NCBI GenBank assembly: GCA_947172415.1
Contig: OX359193.1
Coordinates: forward strand, 5,326,501-5,390,500
Source: Chondrosia reniformis
Lineage: Eukaryota > Porifera > Demospongiae > Chondrillida > Chondrillidae
Length of the DNA: 64,000 nt
Direction: 5' to 3'
Shown one piece after another: positions 46,765 to 57,400 of the stretch; within the stretch, counting starts at the first letter, position 1; each line of letters opens with the position of its first letter. Made by a program: the position numbers and the translations under genes. The notes under the pieces are model-generated. The model did no database searches and was not told the origin of the DNA. It was given only the letters and a program-made list of their open reading frames with translations.

Positions 46765-46871
46765 ACGAGTTTTTTAAACTCGAACTACTTGTTCAATTAA
46801 TAAATAAATAAACAATTTAATAATGTATAGATACGCCATATTGTATATTGATGTCATCAAGAAATGAATAT

Positions 46872-46877
46872 TTTATT
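46872..46877 (-). terminator. Poly(A) signal of mevalonate kinase
   Basis: AATAAA on the minus strand, about 30 bp after the stop codon. Confidence 0.7.
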
Positions 46878-46904
46878 ATAAACTTTATAGTACAAAGACA
46901 TGAC

Positions 46905-49900
46905 TTAGTTTGTTATGACATGAATACAAACTCCTAAACAAGCTAGTTTAGTCTTCCATAATTCAAAACCTGATAACTTCTCCTTGATTGCTCTAACACT
47001 TTCCTCAGAATTCCCTAAATCTAAATAAAAATATACACAAATGTATACAGACAAAATGAAAAAGCGCAATTATTAAGTTATAGAAGTACAAGAAAAAAGC
47101 ACAATAATGTAATTGATTCCTCTTTGTTTGCAAAGTTGTAGTTAATTCTCCACAATATAATGAAATGATATACTGTAAGAGAACCATTAAGTACACAAAT
47201 ACATACGTATAATTACTAAATACCTACTGAGCCATTTCTAAAATGTTCTAAAAAAGCTCAATATAGTATGTTTTGGCAGATGTACCACTTTATAGTTGCT
47301 GAATCTCTCAAAACTGGAAAGTAATATCCTTAAGCAAAATAAAAACTATATATCAAATAGGCCATACAGTACAATATAAACAACCAGCATGTATATTAAC
47401 AAGGCTGAACTGTGTATACCCATATACAGTAGGGGGTATTTGTTACGTTCATATTGAAAGGGTACGTATATATATATATATATTTTAGCATCGCAAGACT
47501 TATATTCAAGAAACAGAGATTTGAACATTTCAACCCATAGGTCTTCTTCAGCAATGAATTACTGATGCTCAGGTAAATGGATTATGGTTTAAGTTTTTCT
47601 TTGTTTTTTGTTTTTGGACATATGCTAGTGTTAAGTACATTGGACCATGTCCTAGCACCTTATGGTGCAGTGTACTTTAATAATGATTGATTGATTGATT
47701 GATAGATTGTAACTACCTTTTCATACCCATATATGTAAGTATAAACAATATAATGAATACTTTCACACCTTGAGGCAGCAATGTCAAGACACAACCTCCT
47801 CCACCTGCTCCAGTCAGCTTGGATGAGAGACCATATTCTTTGGTTACTTTACAGACAACATCAATTTGAGGATGGCCAACTCCCAACAGGTTTAAGGAGT
47901 GCTGATTCATATCAATAAGGATCTAGAAAATATTTATGATATTATTATAAAAATTAAAATATTTTGTGACGATGATTATATAAGTGAAAATTTACTGAGT
48001 AGCTAGATCCTTGCATGCTAAATCAATCGGAGTGCTACACTATCCAAAAGTGAATACTAGTATTGAAGTATTGAATTACACAGGTTTAATGAATGTAAAC
48101 AGACTATACATACTCAACCAAGAAATCTACATACATATGTTCATTATCTTTGAGATGGTTCATATTTAGTCTTATGAGCATCTAAAGATGCAATTTGTTT
48201 TCTAGAGAGTAGGATGCTTCGACCCTGGAGGTCTTCTTTGCTCAATAGACTAAAGTTTGGCGCAGTTAGAAGAAATCCTTATCCTCTAATTATTTCTATG
48301 ATTTATGTTGAAAACTAACCAACTCAAGCGTATACAAAGACTTACATTGAGTCTCTTGTATATGTCAGCCTCTGAAAGATTGTCTGAAGTGGTAGTTGAA
48401 CTCTGTAGATGGTGCAGCTTAGTCAGTTCAGCCTCACAATGCTCTGAGATAGCCTGAATGGAATCTAAAACTGGCTTGATAACTTGCGGAAATTGGTCAT
48501 ACCTTTCTTTGACGCCAGCCACCATGGCCTTGGTGCTACGAGGAACACAGGTGTTTGCCAGTAGTACATTTAGAACAGGATAGCTACAGATGGAGACAAT
48601 TATGTTGAAAATGATTACTTGTGGTTTGATTATCACTTTGATTATTCGTGGACACTTAATCAGAGACTGAGTATTTACTTCCTACATACGTATTTGTTTC
48701 AACACATACGTACATGTACATGCTAGCTGCTTATATTTGACAAACCATGTAACTGGTAACAATTATACTATTAACAGGTGCTATGCAATCATTGGCGTCA
48801 TACAGTATAGCCTTGCTTACCCAAAACCCTCTGTTTAAGAGACCTGAAAAAATGTTTAGATGACTGAAAAAAAGAATTTGATATAACTTTGTTACTACAG
48901 TATTTCCTTGGTTATCCGAACACCTTTGTAAACCACTTCACAATCCTTTATAATACTAGTATTGATGGTATGAACAGTCAGTCAAATTATAGTAATGATT
49001 TCAAGAAAAGTAACCATTTTTCTCCTTAAAAGACACCATTTTATTGGTTAAGCAATTAAATTAGCAATATACATAGGGTAAACAAGCTTCAGCTGTAATT
49101 GGTTGTGCAATGTCTACTATATCTACAGTATTATCATAATAGGTAATACTGCATAACAAGATAAGAATAAAGAATATCAACCTTACTCCTTCAGGGCTGT
49201 CATTTTTCCCGAAGTGTACTTGATCATTCCTCCAAAGCAGCTGACACTATTGTCAATCCCCGAAGGTGTGCCATGAATGAGCCTTTCACACTGAAATGAC
49301 CAATCACAGACTAGACACTTCATCTCTTCAGGCAGAGCCACAGTTTGAAACGACTGAATGTTTCCATGTTTGGAAAACTGTCCTAGACATTCCTTGAGCT
49401 TGTGTTTCATTTCCTCGGGTATTATATCTTCCAAATAGGTGTCATATTCACTTTTACAAAACTGCTTTGTAGATGCCTCCTTGTATATTCTGTCACTCAG
49501 TAGTAGCATGGCAGCTGCCATACATACAGCAAATGTAGCAGACGATCCTAATCCAGCAGAGACTGGCAAGTTAGACACTGCACAGAACTCCAGACCCGAC
49601 ATCTTACTGTATATAAAGAAGAAATAGGGCATATATAAATAATCTAACACCATTTTTCTTACATGCTACATCTACTTTAGAGTAAAAGGCCTATAGGGAA
49701 TTAAACCTAGTAAGAGCTTGAGGATACAAGAGTTTTCTACTTCTCTTCTTCTCCACTGGGCCAGACAGCTGTTTCTGAAAATTCAACCCTTTATCAGTGA
49801 CCCTGGGAATCTTTATCTTCTTCTTGGTCCTTGGCTCTCTGTGCCATATACTAGGAAGAGACATTACTTAACCACAAGGCCATATCCAAAGATACAAGGT

Positions 49901-51153
49901 TGACAATTATCATGTCTGCTATATTTCCTCACACCTGATGTCCTCTCCCACTATGCATGTTAAGAGGTGAAGAAATCCAGTAGCTGCTAGTATCTTGGGT
50001 GTTGTCAGGGAGACATCCAAACCATGCCTCGTTTTCAGGAGCTGCAGGAATGCTTCAGTTGGAGACCTTGGATTGTTACCATCACTGCCTGTGTAGGAAT
50101 AGGTAATCCTGTGATACGCACAACAAGAGGAGAGAATTTTATAGAACCATATTTGCCAATATAGAAGCCCGGGCTTCTATTCAGACAAAACTAGTACAAT
50201 AAGAGGAGAATAACTACAATACAAGAGTCAACAAGCTAAAGAGGTTCCAACCAGAAACATAATAGGAATTTAGTAAGGAAAAGAAAACATTTCTACAGAC
50301 AGAATATGGTTGCCCTACTTTATATCAGAAGTAAATAGAACCACCTATGCTGGCACATGTATCCCTTAGAAAGACAAACTGGACCAGATACAAAATATAA
50401 TATTCCATCTCACTTTTATTCAGTGTTACCATTTCCATCATATCTTCTCTAGTCCACTCATATGACATGTCCACTGTAGACATATTGACCACTACACGCT
50501 GGTCTTCCCTTGGTCGCACAATTAGGTAGGTCCTCAAATCCACAGCAGCAGCCAGGGCAGTCTAAGAGTATATACATAACACAGATTATCTAGGATTCAA
50601 AGAAGAACTTCCAGATTCCCTGGGTCATAGGCCTTTTAATCTTTTATTAGAATTTAATCTTTCAATTAGAAAGTAGTAAAATGGTGTTTTTATAGATTAC
50701 TCACATACATAGATAGATTGATAGACTGAGAGAGGGAGGGGAGAAGGGAGAGAGGGAGGGAAGAGGGAAGAGGGGAGAGGGAAGAGGGAAGAGGGGAAAG
50801 GAGAGAGGGAGGGAAGGAAACTTTCCTAGTTTTCGCTAAGCCAGAGTAGTACGTGACCATGAACTTTAAATGATAGATTTCAATAAAGAGACTGCTATTA
50901 AATGTATTAAAGTGGCACTTGCTGGTTGCATAGTAAAGATATTATGATTTACGTGTATGCATAAAAGGAACTTTGGGAAGGAGTTTGGCAGGAAACTTTC
51001 CTAGTTGTTTCAACCGATCCAGTTAGCTAGTGGTGCAACACTACGAGACTGAACGCCTTACTAAAAAGCCGGTTATCCTACCTTTCCAAACACAACAGCA
51101 TGTTCTCCATGCAATATCACTTTCCCCGGAGCCGATACCACCAATGGTTCCAT
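46905..51153 (-). CDS. MVK: Mevalonate kinase
   Basis: Cytosolic or peroxisomal GHMP kinase that phosphorylates mevalonate in the isoprenoid/sterol pathway. The predicted protein has 433 aa (human about 396). Exons in transcript order: 51082-51153, 50414-50561, 49935-50088, 49187-49606, 48346-48583, 47769-47922, 46905-47020. Phases agree and no stop interrupts. The N-terminus [18 protein letters not shown] is the family signature. The ATP-binding motif is [11 protein letters not shown] (about 138-148), the second GHMP motif GTPSGIDN (about 237-244), and the C-terminal motif [10 protein letters not shown] (about 378-387). The last exon ([18 protein letters not shown] onward) was found by its phase and by the expected C-terminal pattern. 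It faces sedoheptulokinase head to head. Intron 3 carries a family 1 repeat, and introns 4 and 5 hold a SINE tail and a family 2 element. Confidence 0.94.
47528..47551 (-). ncRNA. Hammerhead-like core relic
   Basis: The minus strand shows CTGAAGA, a small stem (GACC / GGTT) and GAAA. Only the central fragment is convincing. It lies in the last intron of mevalonate kinase. Confidence 0.25.
48145..48287 (+). mobile_element. Dispersed TIR element, family 2, copy 2
   Basis: Starts TATCTTTGAGATGGTTCATA and ends AGTTAGAAGAAATCCTTATC. The right inverted repeat is partly deleted. Located in intron 5 of mevalonate kinase. Confidence 0.6.
48605..48650 (+). repeat. SINE 3' tail, 5'-truncated
   Basis: AAATGATTACTTGTGGTTTGATTATCAC and what follows match the tail behind the tRNA-like sequence at 43.8-43.95 kb. 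There is no tRNA head here. Confidence 0.5.
49660..49860 (+). mobile_element. Family 1 dispersed repeat in intron 3 of mevalonate kinase
   Basis: CTTACATGCTACATCTACTT, CCTATAGGGAATTAAACCTA, the pyrimidine-rich stretch and the CTTTATCTTCTTCTTGG tail follow the family order. It is an independent insertion, away from the peptidase block. Confidence 0.68.
49753..49806 (-). ncRNA. Hammerhead-ribozyme-like motif with the best stem I
   Basis: On the minus strand stem I pairs GGGTCA with TGGCCC (six pairs, one G-U). An outer CCA/TGG pairing lies beyond an AG bulge. The core then reads CTGATAA, stem II, GAAAC, AGCT, GTC. The G-to-A change in CTGATGA should abolish cleavage. The paired bases differ from those at 8.8 and 21.3 kb in a way that preserves pairing. 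Confidence 0.5.
50720..50820 (+). repeat. Polypurine GA/GGGA tract
   Basis: About 100 bp of almost pure G and A (GAGAGGGAGG, GGGAAGAGG and the like) in intron 1 of mevalonate kinase. A low-complexity mirror-repeat tract that could form triplex DNA. Confidence 0.85.
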
Positions 51154-51273
51154 GCTTGGCGTTACTTCTCGTATGCAATTATATCTAATCAGCAAATCAC
51201 GTCATATGGTTATATGGTTTATACACGACTCTTTGATCAGCCGATGTCAGCCATTTTATTTCTTTGATAGAAA
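51154..51273. promoter_or_regulatory. Bidirectional promoter region, mevalonate kinase / sedoheptulokinase
   Basis: Only 120 bp separate the two divergent start codons, so both promoters and 5' UTRs must fit here or overlap the coding starts. No TATA box is placed convincingly. GTCAGCCATTTT (51246-51257) and AAAATGGCCGAC (51271-51282) form an inverted repeat across the sedoheptulokinase start. It resembles YY1-type ATGGC motifs. Confidence 0.6.
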
Positions 51274-53946
51274 ATGGCCGACTGTTGTCTTGTTTTGGGT
51301 GTGGATTTGGGAACAACTTCAGTGAAAGTGAGCGTCGTAGAACCAAATAAACGAACTGTTATTCAGAGTTGCTCTGAGCCTAGCAATGCAAATATACAAT
51401 CAGATTGTCCATTAGGGGACGAGCAAGACGCTGTACGCATTGTAAAGTGTCTCGACGAATGCGTGGGGAAGTTTGATCGCAAGATTTTGAATAAAGTTAC
51501 TGCAATCGTTATATGTGGTCAGATGCATGGATGCGTTTTTTGGTCTACAAAGCGGAAAGACCAACGGATAGCTGAAGGTGATGCAGTAGCGAGTAACACT
51601 TTTGCTCCATTGCACATAACTAGCGGACGATTGTCGCTATCCGAAGGTGCATCAGTGTCTAGTCTCTACACATGGCAGGATGGGAGATGTAGCAAAGAGT
51701 TTCTGTCATCTCTGCCCCATCCTTCCAGTAAGATCCCAGTGAGCACAGGATACGGGTGTGCAACCTTGGCATGGCTGCACCAGAACAACAGGTTCTCACT
51801 CTCCTCCTACCAGGCAGCAGGAACAGTCATGGATTTAGTTGTGTGTGGCCTGATAGATACAGGTGCACCAGTGATGTCTGTACACAACGCTGTGAGCTGG
51901 GGGTACTTTAACCACTCTGTGATGGCGTGGGACAAGGAGAGGTAGTAGTAGTATTAGTATTTATTAAAGTGACAAATGCAAAATATATACATGTACTAGG
52001 CCAAGCCAGAGCCCATGAATATTATATATATGTAACTACTGTGTATATACTGTGGTGTATGGTGGACTTCTTGTTTGGCATTCCTATACCAAGCGCATTG
52101 TCACTACAATGTAGTGTACATTTATACACACATGGTAATTGTTTGATAGCTCCTATATGTAGGTTATTGAATATTGATCAGCTCCTACAGGTTATTGAAT
52201 ATTGATCAGCTCCTATAGGTTATTGAATATGATCAGCTCCTATAGGTTATTGAATATGATCAGCTCCTATAGGTTATTGAATATGATCAGCTCCTATATG
52301 TAGGTTATTGAATATTGATCAGCTCCTATAGGTTATTGAATATTGATCAGCTCCTATAGGTTATTGAATATTGATTGGCTCCTATAGGTTATTGAATATG
52401 ATCAGCTCCTATAGGTTATTGAATATTGATCAGCTCCTATAGGTTATTGAAATTGATCAGCTCCTATAGGTTATTGAATATGATCAGCTCCTATAGGTTA
52501 TTGAATATGATCAGCTCCTATAAGTTATTGAATATTGATTGGCTCCTACAGGTTATTGAATAATGGGTTTCCTGTACATCTATTGCCACAAGTTGTTACT
52601 AGACATGTTGCTGGGTTACTGTGTTCTGAATGGCATGGTATTCCAGCCGGTGTTAGTGTCTCCGTTGGTTTGGGTGACTTGCAGTGCTCTGTGAAGTCAG
52701 TAGAAAACAACTGTGAAGAATGTGTAGCAGGTAATTAAAAGACTGTTAGCATGCTAATTATTGACTGATGTGTTTTACAAATGTGTGTAGTTCTAAATAT
52801 GGGTACTTCAAGCCAACTGATCCTCATGGGCACTGCTGCAGACAGTGCTATACAGTTACCTCCTTCTGTACTGGAACTGCCCTATTTTAATGGCACTAAT
52901 ATCCTAGTAGCAGCTTCATTAAATGGAGGCAATGTGCTATCTATATTTATGACTACACTAACAACCTGGCTTAATGACCTTGGTGTTCAGCCTCCTTCCA
53001 AAGACGAAATGTTTGATATAGTTATCAAGAAGGGTTTAGACTACACCTCTAAACAGTACTCAGAACAAAGAGAAGAAATTCCCAAGCTAACCTTTTTGCC
53101 AACCTTCTTTGGAGAGAGGCACAACCCCACTTGTAAAGGATCTGTTTACAACATAGGGACAAACACTGTTAATATAGGTGAGGTATTTGCTGGATTGTGT
53201 CAAGGGTTGATAAAGAATCTACTGGATATGATGCCACTTTGTTTATTGCAGGAGTTTGGAGTGAGTTACAATACTAAGTGTCCTTGTAGGAAGTATGGGA
53301 TATGTCGTTACAGAAGTGCAAAGATACATATATCTTTGAGATGGTTCATCTTTAGTCTTTTGAGCTCTGGAGACAGTTTGTTTCTTTAGAATCTGACATT
53401 TTGACCCTGGGGGACTTCTCCAGAAACTAATTAAAGATGAACCATCACAAAGATAAGTTTGGTGCAGTTAGAAGGAATCCCTATCATCTAAGGTATATGT
53501 ATAGGAAGATGAGTATACTGTATATGTATTTATATACTGTATGTGTAAATTAACTGCATGTCAAGTACATGCATTGTCTACTGGTAACAGTGATCCAAGA
53601 TTCTTGTGGCATTGCAAGATGTATAAATGACTGTATATATTCCTATCAGTAGTTGCCAGGACTTTTCAGTCTAAATACATTCGTATTAGTCTTCAATTTT
53701 ATTAGACTATATATATGCAGTTATTAATGATCATTTAACGTTAATGTGTGTGATTTCATCAACTGAAAGTTAGCTCATTTTCCTTTTTGGTTGATATGAT
53801 GGTAGGTCAAGAGAGTCGTTTGCAGTGGATCGGCCATGGCAAGAAATCTGTTACTGCAGAAACAGGTAGAACAGGTGTTTAACCTTCCTGTCAAAGTCAT
53901 TGAAGTAGATGCTTCTATGGGGGCTTCCCTGGTTCCACTGGAGTAA
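51274..53946 (+). CDS. SHPK: Sedoheptulokinase (FGGY carbohydrate kinase)
   Basis: Phosphorylates sedoheptulose to sedoheptulose 7-phosphate, feeding the non-oxidative pentose phosphate pathway in the cytosol. The predicted protein has 485 aa (human 478). Exons: 51274-51941, 52552-52730, 52791-53260, 53806-53946. Phases agree. FGGY features are the N-terminal phosphate-binding GVDLGTTSVKV (about 9-19), GQMHGCVFW (about 82-90), FPVHLLPQV, GLGDLQCSV, the second-domain NMGTSSQL and SLNGGNVLS. The C-terminal nucleotide-site SGSAMARN and VDASMGAS complete the set. The 3' splice site of exon 2 lies at the end of a 15-unit tandem repeat whose units copy that same boundary. Intron 3 carries a family 2 element. 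A poly(A) signal lies at 54023-54028. Confidence 0.94.
52145..52560 (+). repeat. 27-32-bp tandem array containing the exon 2 splice acceptor of sedoheptulokinase
   Basis: About fifteen units of the form GATCAGCTCCTATAGGTTATTGAATAT, given here by its parts: GATCAGCTCCTATAG, then GTTATTGAATAT. Units of 27 and 28 bp alternate, and two have an ATGT insertion. The last unit (GGCTCCTACAG/GTTATTGAATAA) runs into the coding exon, so every unit ending in (A/C)AG or TAG carries a candidate 3' splice site followed by the first exon bases. Confidence 0.92.
53331..53490 (+). mobile_element. Dispersed TIR element, family 2, best copy
   Basis: Starts TATCTTTGAGATGGTTCATC; the other end is AAAGATGAACCATCACAAAG (to 53455), its near-exact inverted repeat. 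The conserved tail GTGCAGTTAGAAGGAATCCC follows. It lies in intron 3 of sedoheptulokinase. The reverse strand of the centre (GGAGAAGTCCCCCAGGGTC) resembles a decayed hammerhead core. Confidence 0.68.
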
Positions 53947-54022
53947 CCTATGGAATTAACACTGAACTGATCTGTGATTATTAGACAGAATTATTAATGT
54001 ATTTTTGTGGTTATTTATTGTG

Positions 54023-54028
54023 AATAAA
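54023..54028 (+). terminator. Poly(A) signal of sedoheptulokinase
   Basis: AATAAA, 77 bp after the stop codon, followed by TTCTTCTAATATTTATAT. Confidence 0.72.
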
Positions 54029-54425
54029 GTTCTTCTAATATTTATATAATGAGATGCACCCTTTCTTTAGGTATATATAACTAAGTCAATTGAATGTTCA
54101 ACTGGTCAATTTATACGTACGTACATACTGTACGTTTATACTACGTACATTTGTATTATCCTACATATGTATTATGTATATATGCATTATAATTGTATGT
54201 ATATTATACATATATATACACGTAATAGTAAAACTTGATATGTACTGTATATGTATACGTATATCTACAATAGGTATTCAGATTATACAGGTATAGGTTT
54301 CTTTCTAATCACGATCACATAGTTTCTGTAATAACATAATGCTTATATATAAGTGGATCTGGTATAGCCTTTTATATATTCTGTAGATTATTTCACAGCG
54401 CAAATTCTGACATAAGAATTGAAGA

Positions 54426-57400
54426 ATGAAATATGCAGTTCTCATACTGGTAATTATCCTTGGTCTAGCTGTCTCATTAAGTAAGTGTCATTTGAAAACC
54501 TTCTGGATAACTCCATCTAATCAACAGGGATGTGGTAACAGAACACCATGTAATACCATTGAAGGATACTACAAAGGAGAGAAGGACATATTCTCAACAC
54601 CAAACACTGTTTGGATCTTTCTGAGAGGTAATCACACATTTTTTACTGATATTCCAACAACCTCAACAAAAAACTATCTATCTATAATCAATGTTTACTC
54701 TACTCACAATGTGACTTTCAAAGGAGAGACCTCCAGTACCACATTACATCTGGGAGTATTTAACATAACAAACAGTGAGAATATTGAAATAGACACTTTA
54801 CGCATCAGGATAGAATATAATGGACAGAAAGGAAACAAAAGGTATGGAATTATACTCACCTATATTTCAGGTTTGAAGATCTCCAACACACACATACAGA
54901 GTCAGATAAAGAGGGCCCCATATTTACCTGTTGCCACTGTGTGTCTGTTTTTTCCAGTAGGAACATATGAAATTAAAAACTGTGTCTTCAGTAATGTATA
55001 CTACCTAATCAGAAAGTATCCATTCAGAGGATCTAATGTAACAGGTTATGAGCAGATCAATCTAAGTAGTTACGAAGCCAGGCTGCTCTTGTACAATGTT
55101 GTCTTTCACTACTCCAGTTTGAATTTCACACGTACCTTTAGTAGCTATAAGAAAGTATCGCTGAATATACATAACTGTACATTTCTTAAGTCGGAGGTGA
55201 ATATTGAATTGATTGTTATAATTAATCCAGTTAATGTGACCTTGGATAGTTGTTATTTCCATGAAGGCATGGTCACATTAATGGCACAAGTGAAAACAAT
55301 GGCACCTCTCTATGATCTAGTGGAATCAGAACTTCTCGTTTTTAACTCAATGTTTAATAATACACCTATCAAAATAGGTCACAATCCAAAATATGTAGAC
55401 ACTTTTTACAAACTGTCCATGAAGTACCTCTTAAAGCTCCATAAATGCACCTTTACTGGTTTCAAGCCAAGAGGATCAGAAAGAGAGACCCTTCTCCATG
55501 TATTGACCCTTGACTTAGCAGATTTGCCTCTAGCTCTTTCCATATCTGAGCTTGACATATCTGAAAACAAAGCTGGTGCAATGAAGGTGATTAATAGTCA
55601 ACTAAAACTAAAGGGCTTAAACATGATTGAAAGAAACAATGTGGAAAATTCATATAAGATTCAAGGGATTGTTGAAATAACTGATTTTACTAGGATATTA
55701 TTTCAAAACAACTCTAAACTAGTCATAAGAAACAATACAGGATACACATATGGGGCAGTTGCAACCTCGCCTGTTCAAATGCCATATGGCCGCTATAAAG
55801 ACTATATTCCTTACTATTCCTATTCATCAGGACATGGAGGGAATTGCTTCTTTCAGTTACTTAATCAAACTGGTAAATTATTGTTCAATTCAGAGGATAT
55901 AGCTTATTTCAATGCTTCTATTGACATAGTTGAAAATGAAGGTAGTATTCATATGTATCGTGATATACAGATATACAATGGTCATCTGTACCAATGTAAC
56001 ATGGAAAGTGAAACTGAAAACATAACAACAAGTCTTAGACTTCTCAAGACATTTATTCACTTGCCTTATGAGTCTTGGAATTCTTCGTTTATATCCTCCC
56101 CACCGTACTCCATATGCCTGTGTGATCCGGATAAAGTGAATGATACATTGCTATGGAAATGCAGTATACACTCCACAATTACCATAGAATATGGGCAGCA
56201 TCTCGTCTTATATGCAGCAGTAATATCAGATTATGGAGAAATTCAGACTTTATATCCTGTGAAGGTTACAATAATTTATAAAAATGATTCATTAGATAGT
56301 CACCTTAAAGAGCTTAAATTGCATACTTGTGTAGAAGTACTTGATTTATCCAGTAAAGTACCTTTAAAGAATGTGATTATTGAAACAAAGTCTGAAGCCT
56401 TTTATTTCAAAACCTTCAAAGATGCTTCCATTTCTGTATTTAATATCCAACATTTAATTGATGTAGAAGTAGTGAAGTGTCCCTTAGGATTAACACTAAA
56501 TTCAAATACCAAATCGTGTGATTGTGATACGGTTTTAAAGGATCATTCATTTACTTGCAATCTAAACCATGGAGGAGATCCACTTTATTTACAAACAATT
56601 AACAGATCAACTAGGAGCAGCTGGATCGGCTTATCAGTTGATAAGCAATCACTTACATTCAGTACTAACTGTCCTTTATTTTTTTGTAATAACATGTTGC
56701 AGAATTATGGAGTGACTCTCTCAGCTATTAATTCAACATCAAAGAATGATCCACAGTGCTCTAACCGTCGTACAGGAATTTCTTGTAGTGTATGCCCAAA
56801 GGGTTATAGTTCTACAATCGGCAGCTATGAGTGTGAACAATGTACTCAACCAAGTTTTGTATATATTTCTATATTAAATGTAGTTTTCGGGCTCGTTTTG
56901 ATAAGTCTCCTTTTCCTCTTTAACTTGACTATTGTACAAGGAACCATCAATGGAATCAGCTTTTATGCCAACATTATGTATTTATATGAAGATATCATAC
57001 TTCAGTATGCTGGTGCTCCGTTTTACAATATTATTCTATTTCTTAATTTTGGTACGACATTTCAATCCTGCTTCTATGATGGTATGAATGAATATGATAA
57101 AAATTGGCTTCGTTTTTTCTTTCCATTTTATCTCCTGCTAATTGTAGTTGTCATTATCATTGGAGCTCACAAATGTAACTTAAGAGTTTTTAAAGTAACG
57201 TTTATAGCTAAGAGAGCTGTACCCGTCCTTGCAACATTGATGGTGTTGACGTACACAAACATACTGGGAATAGTGATGGATTCTCTAAGGCGTTACACTT
57301 TGCATATTTACAACCGTACTACATACCAATCATACACTGTTTGGCTGTATCAACCATCCCTAGCATACTTTCAGGGCAAGCACTTAGCTTTGGCAGTATT

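Noticed and set aside
54090..54296. Small tyrosine- and isoleucine-rich protein
   Set aside because: The frame is produced by TACGTA/TATATA low-complexity sequence between genes.
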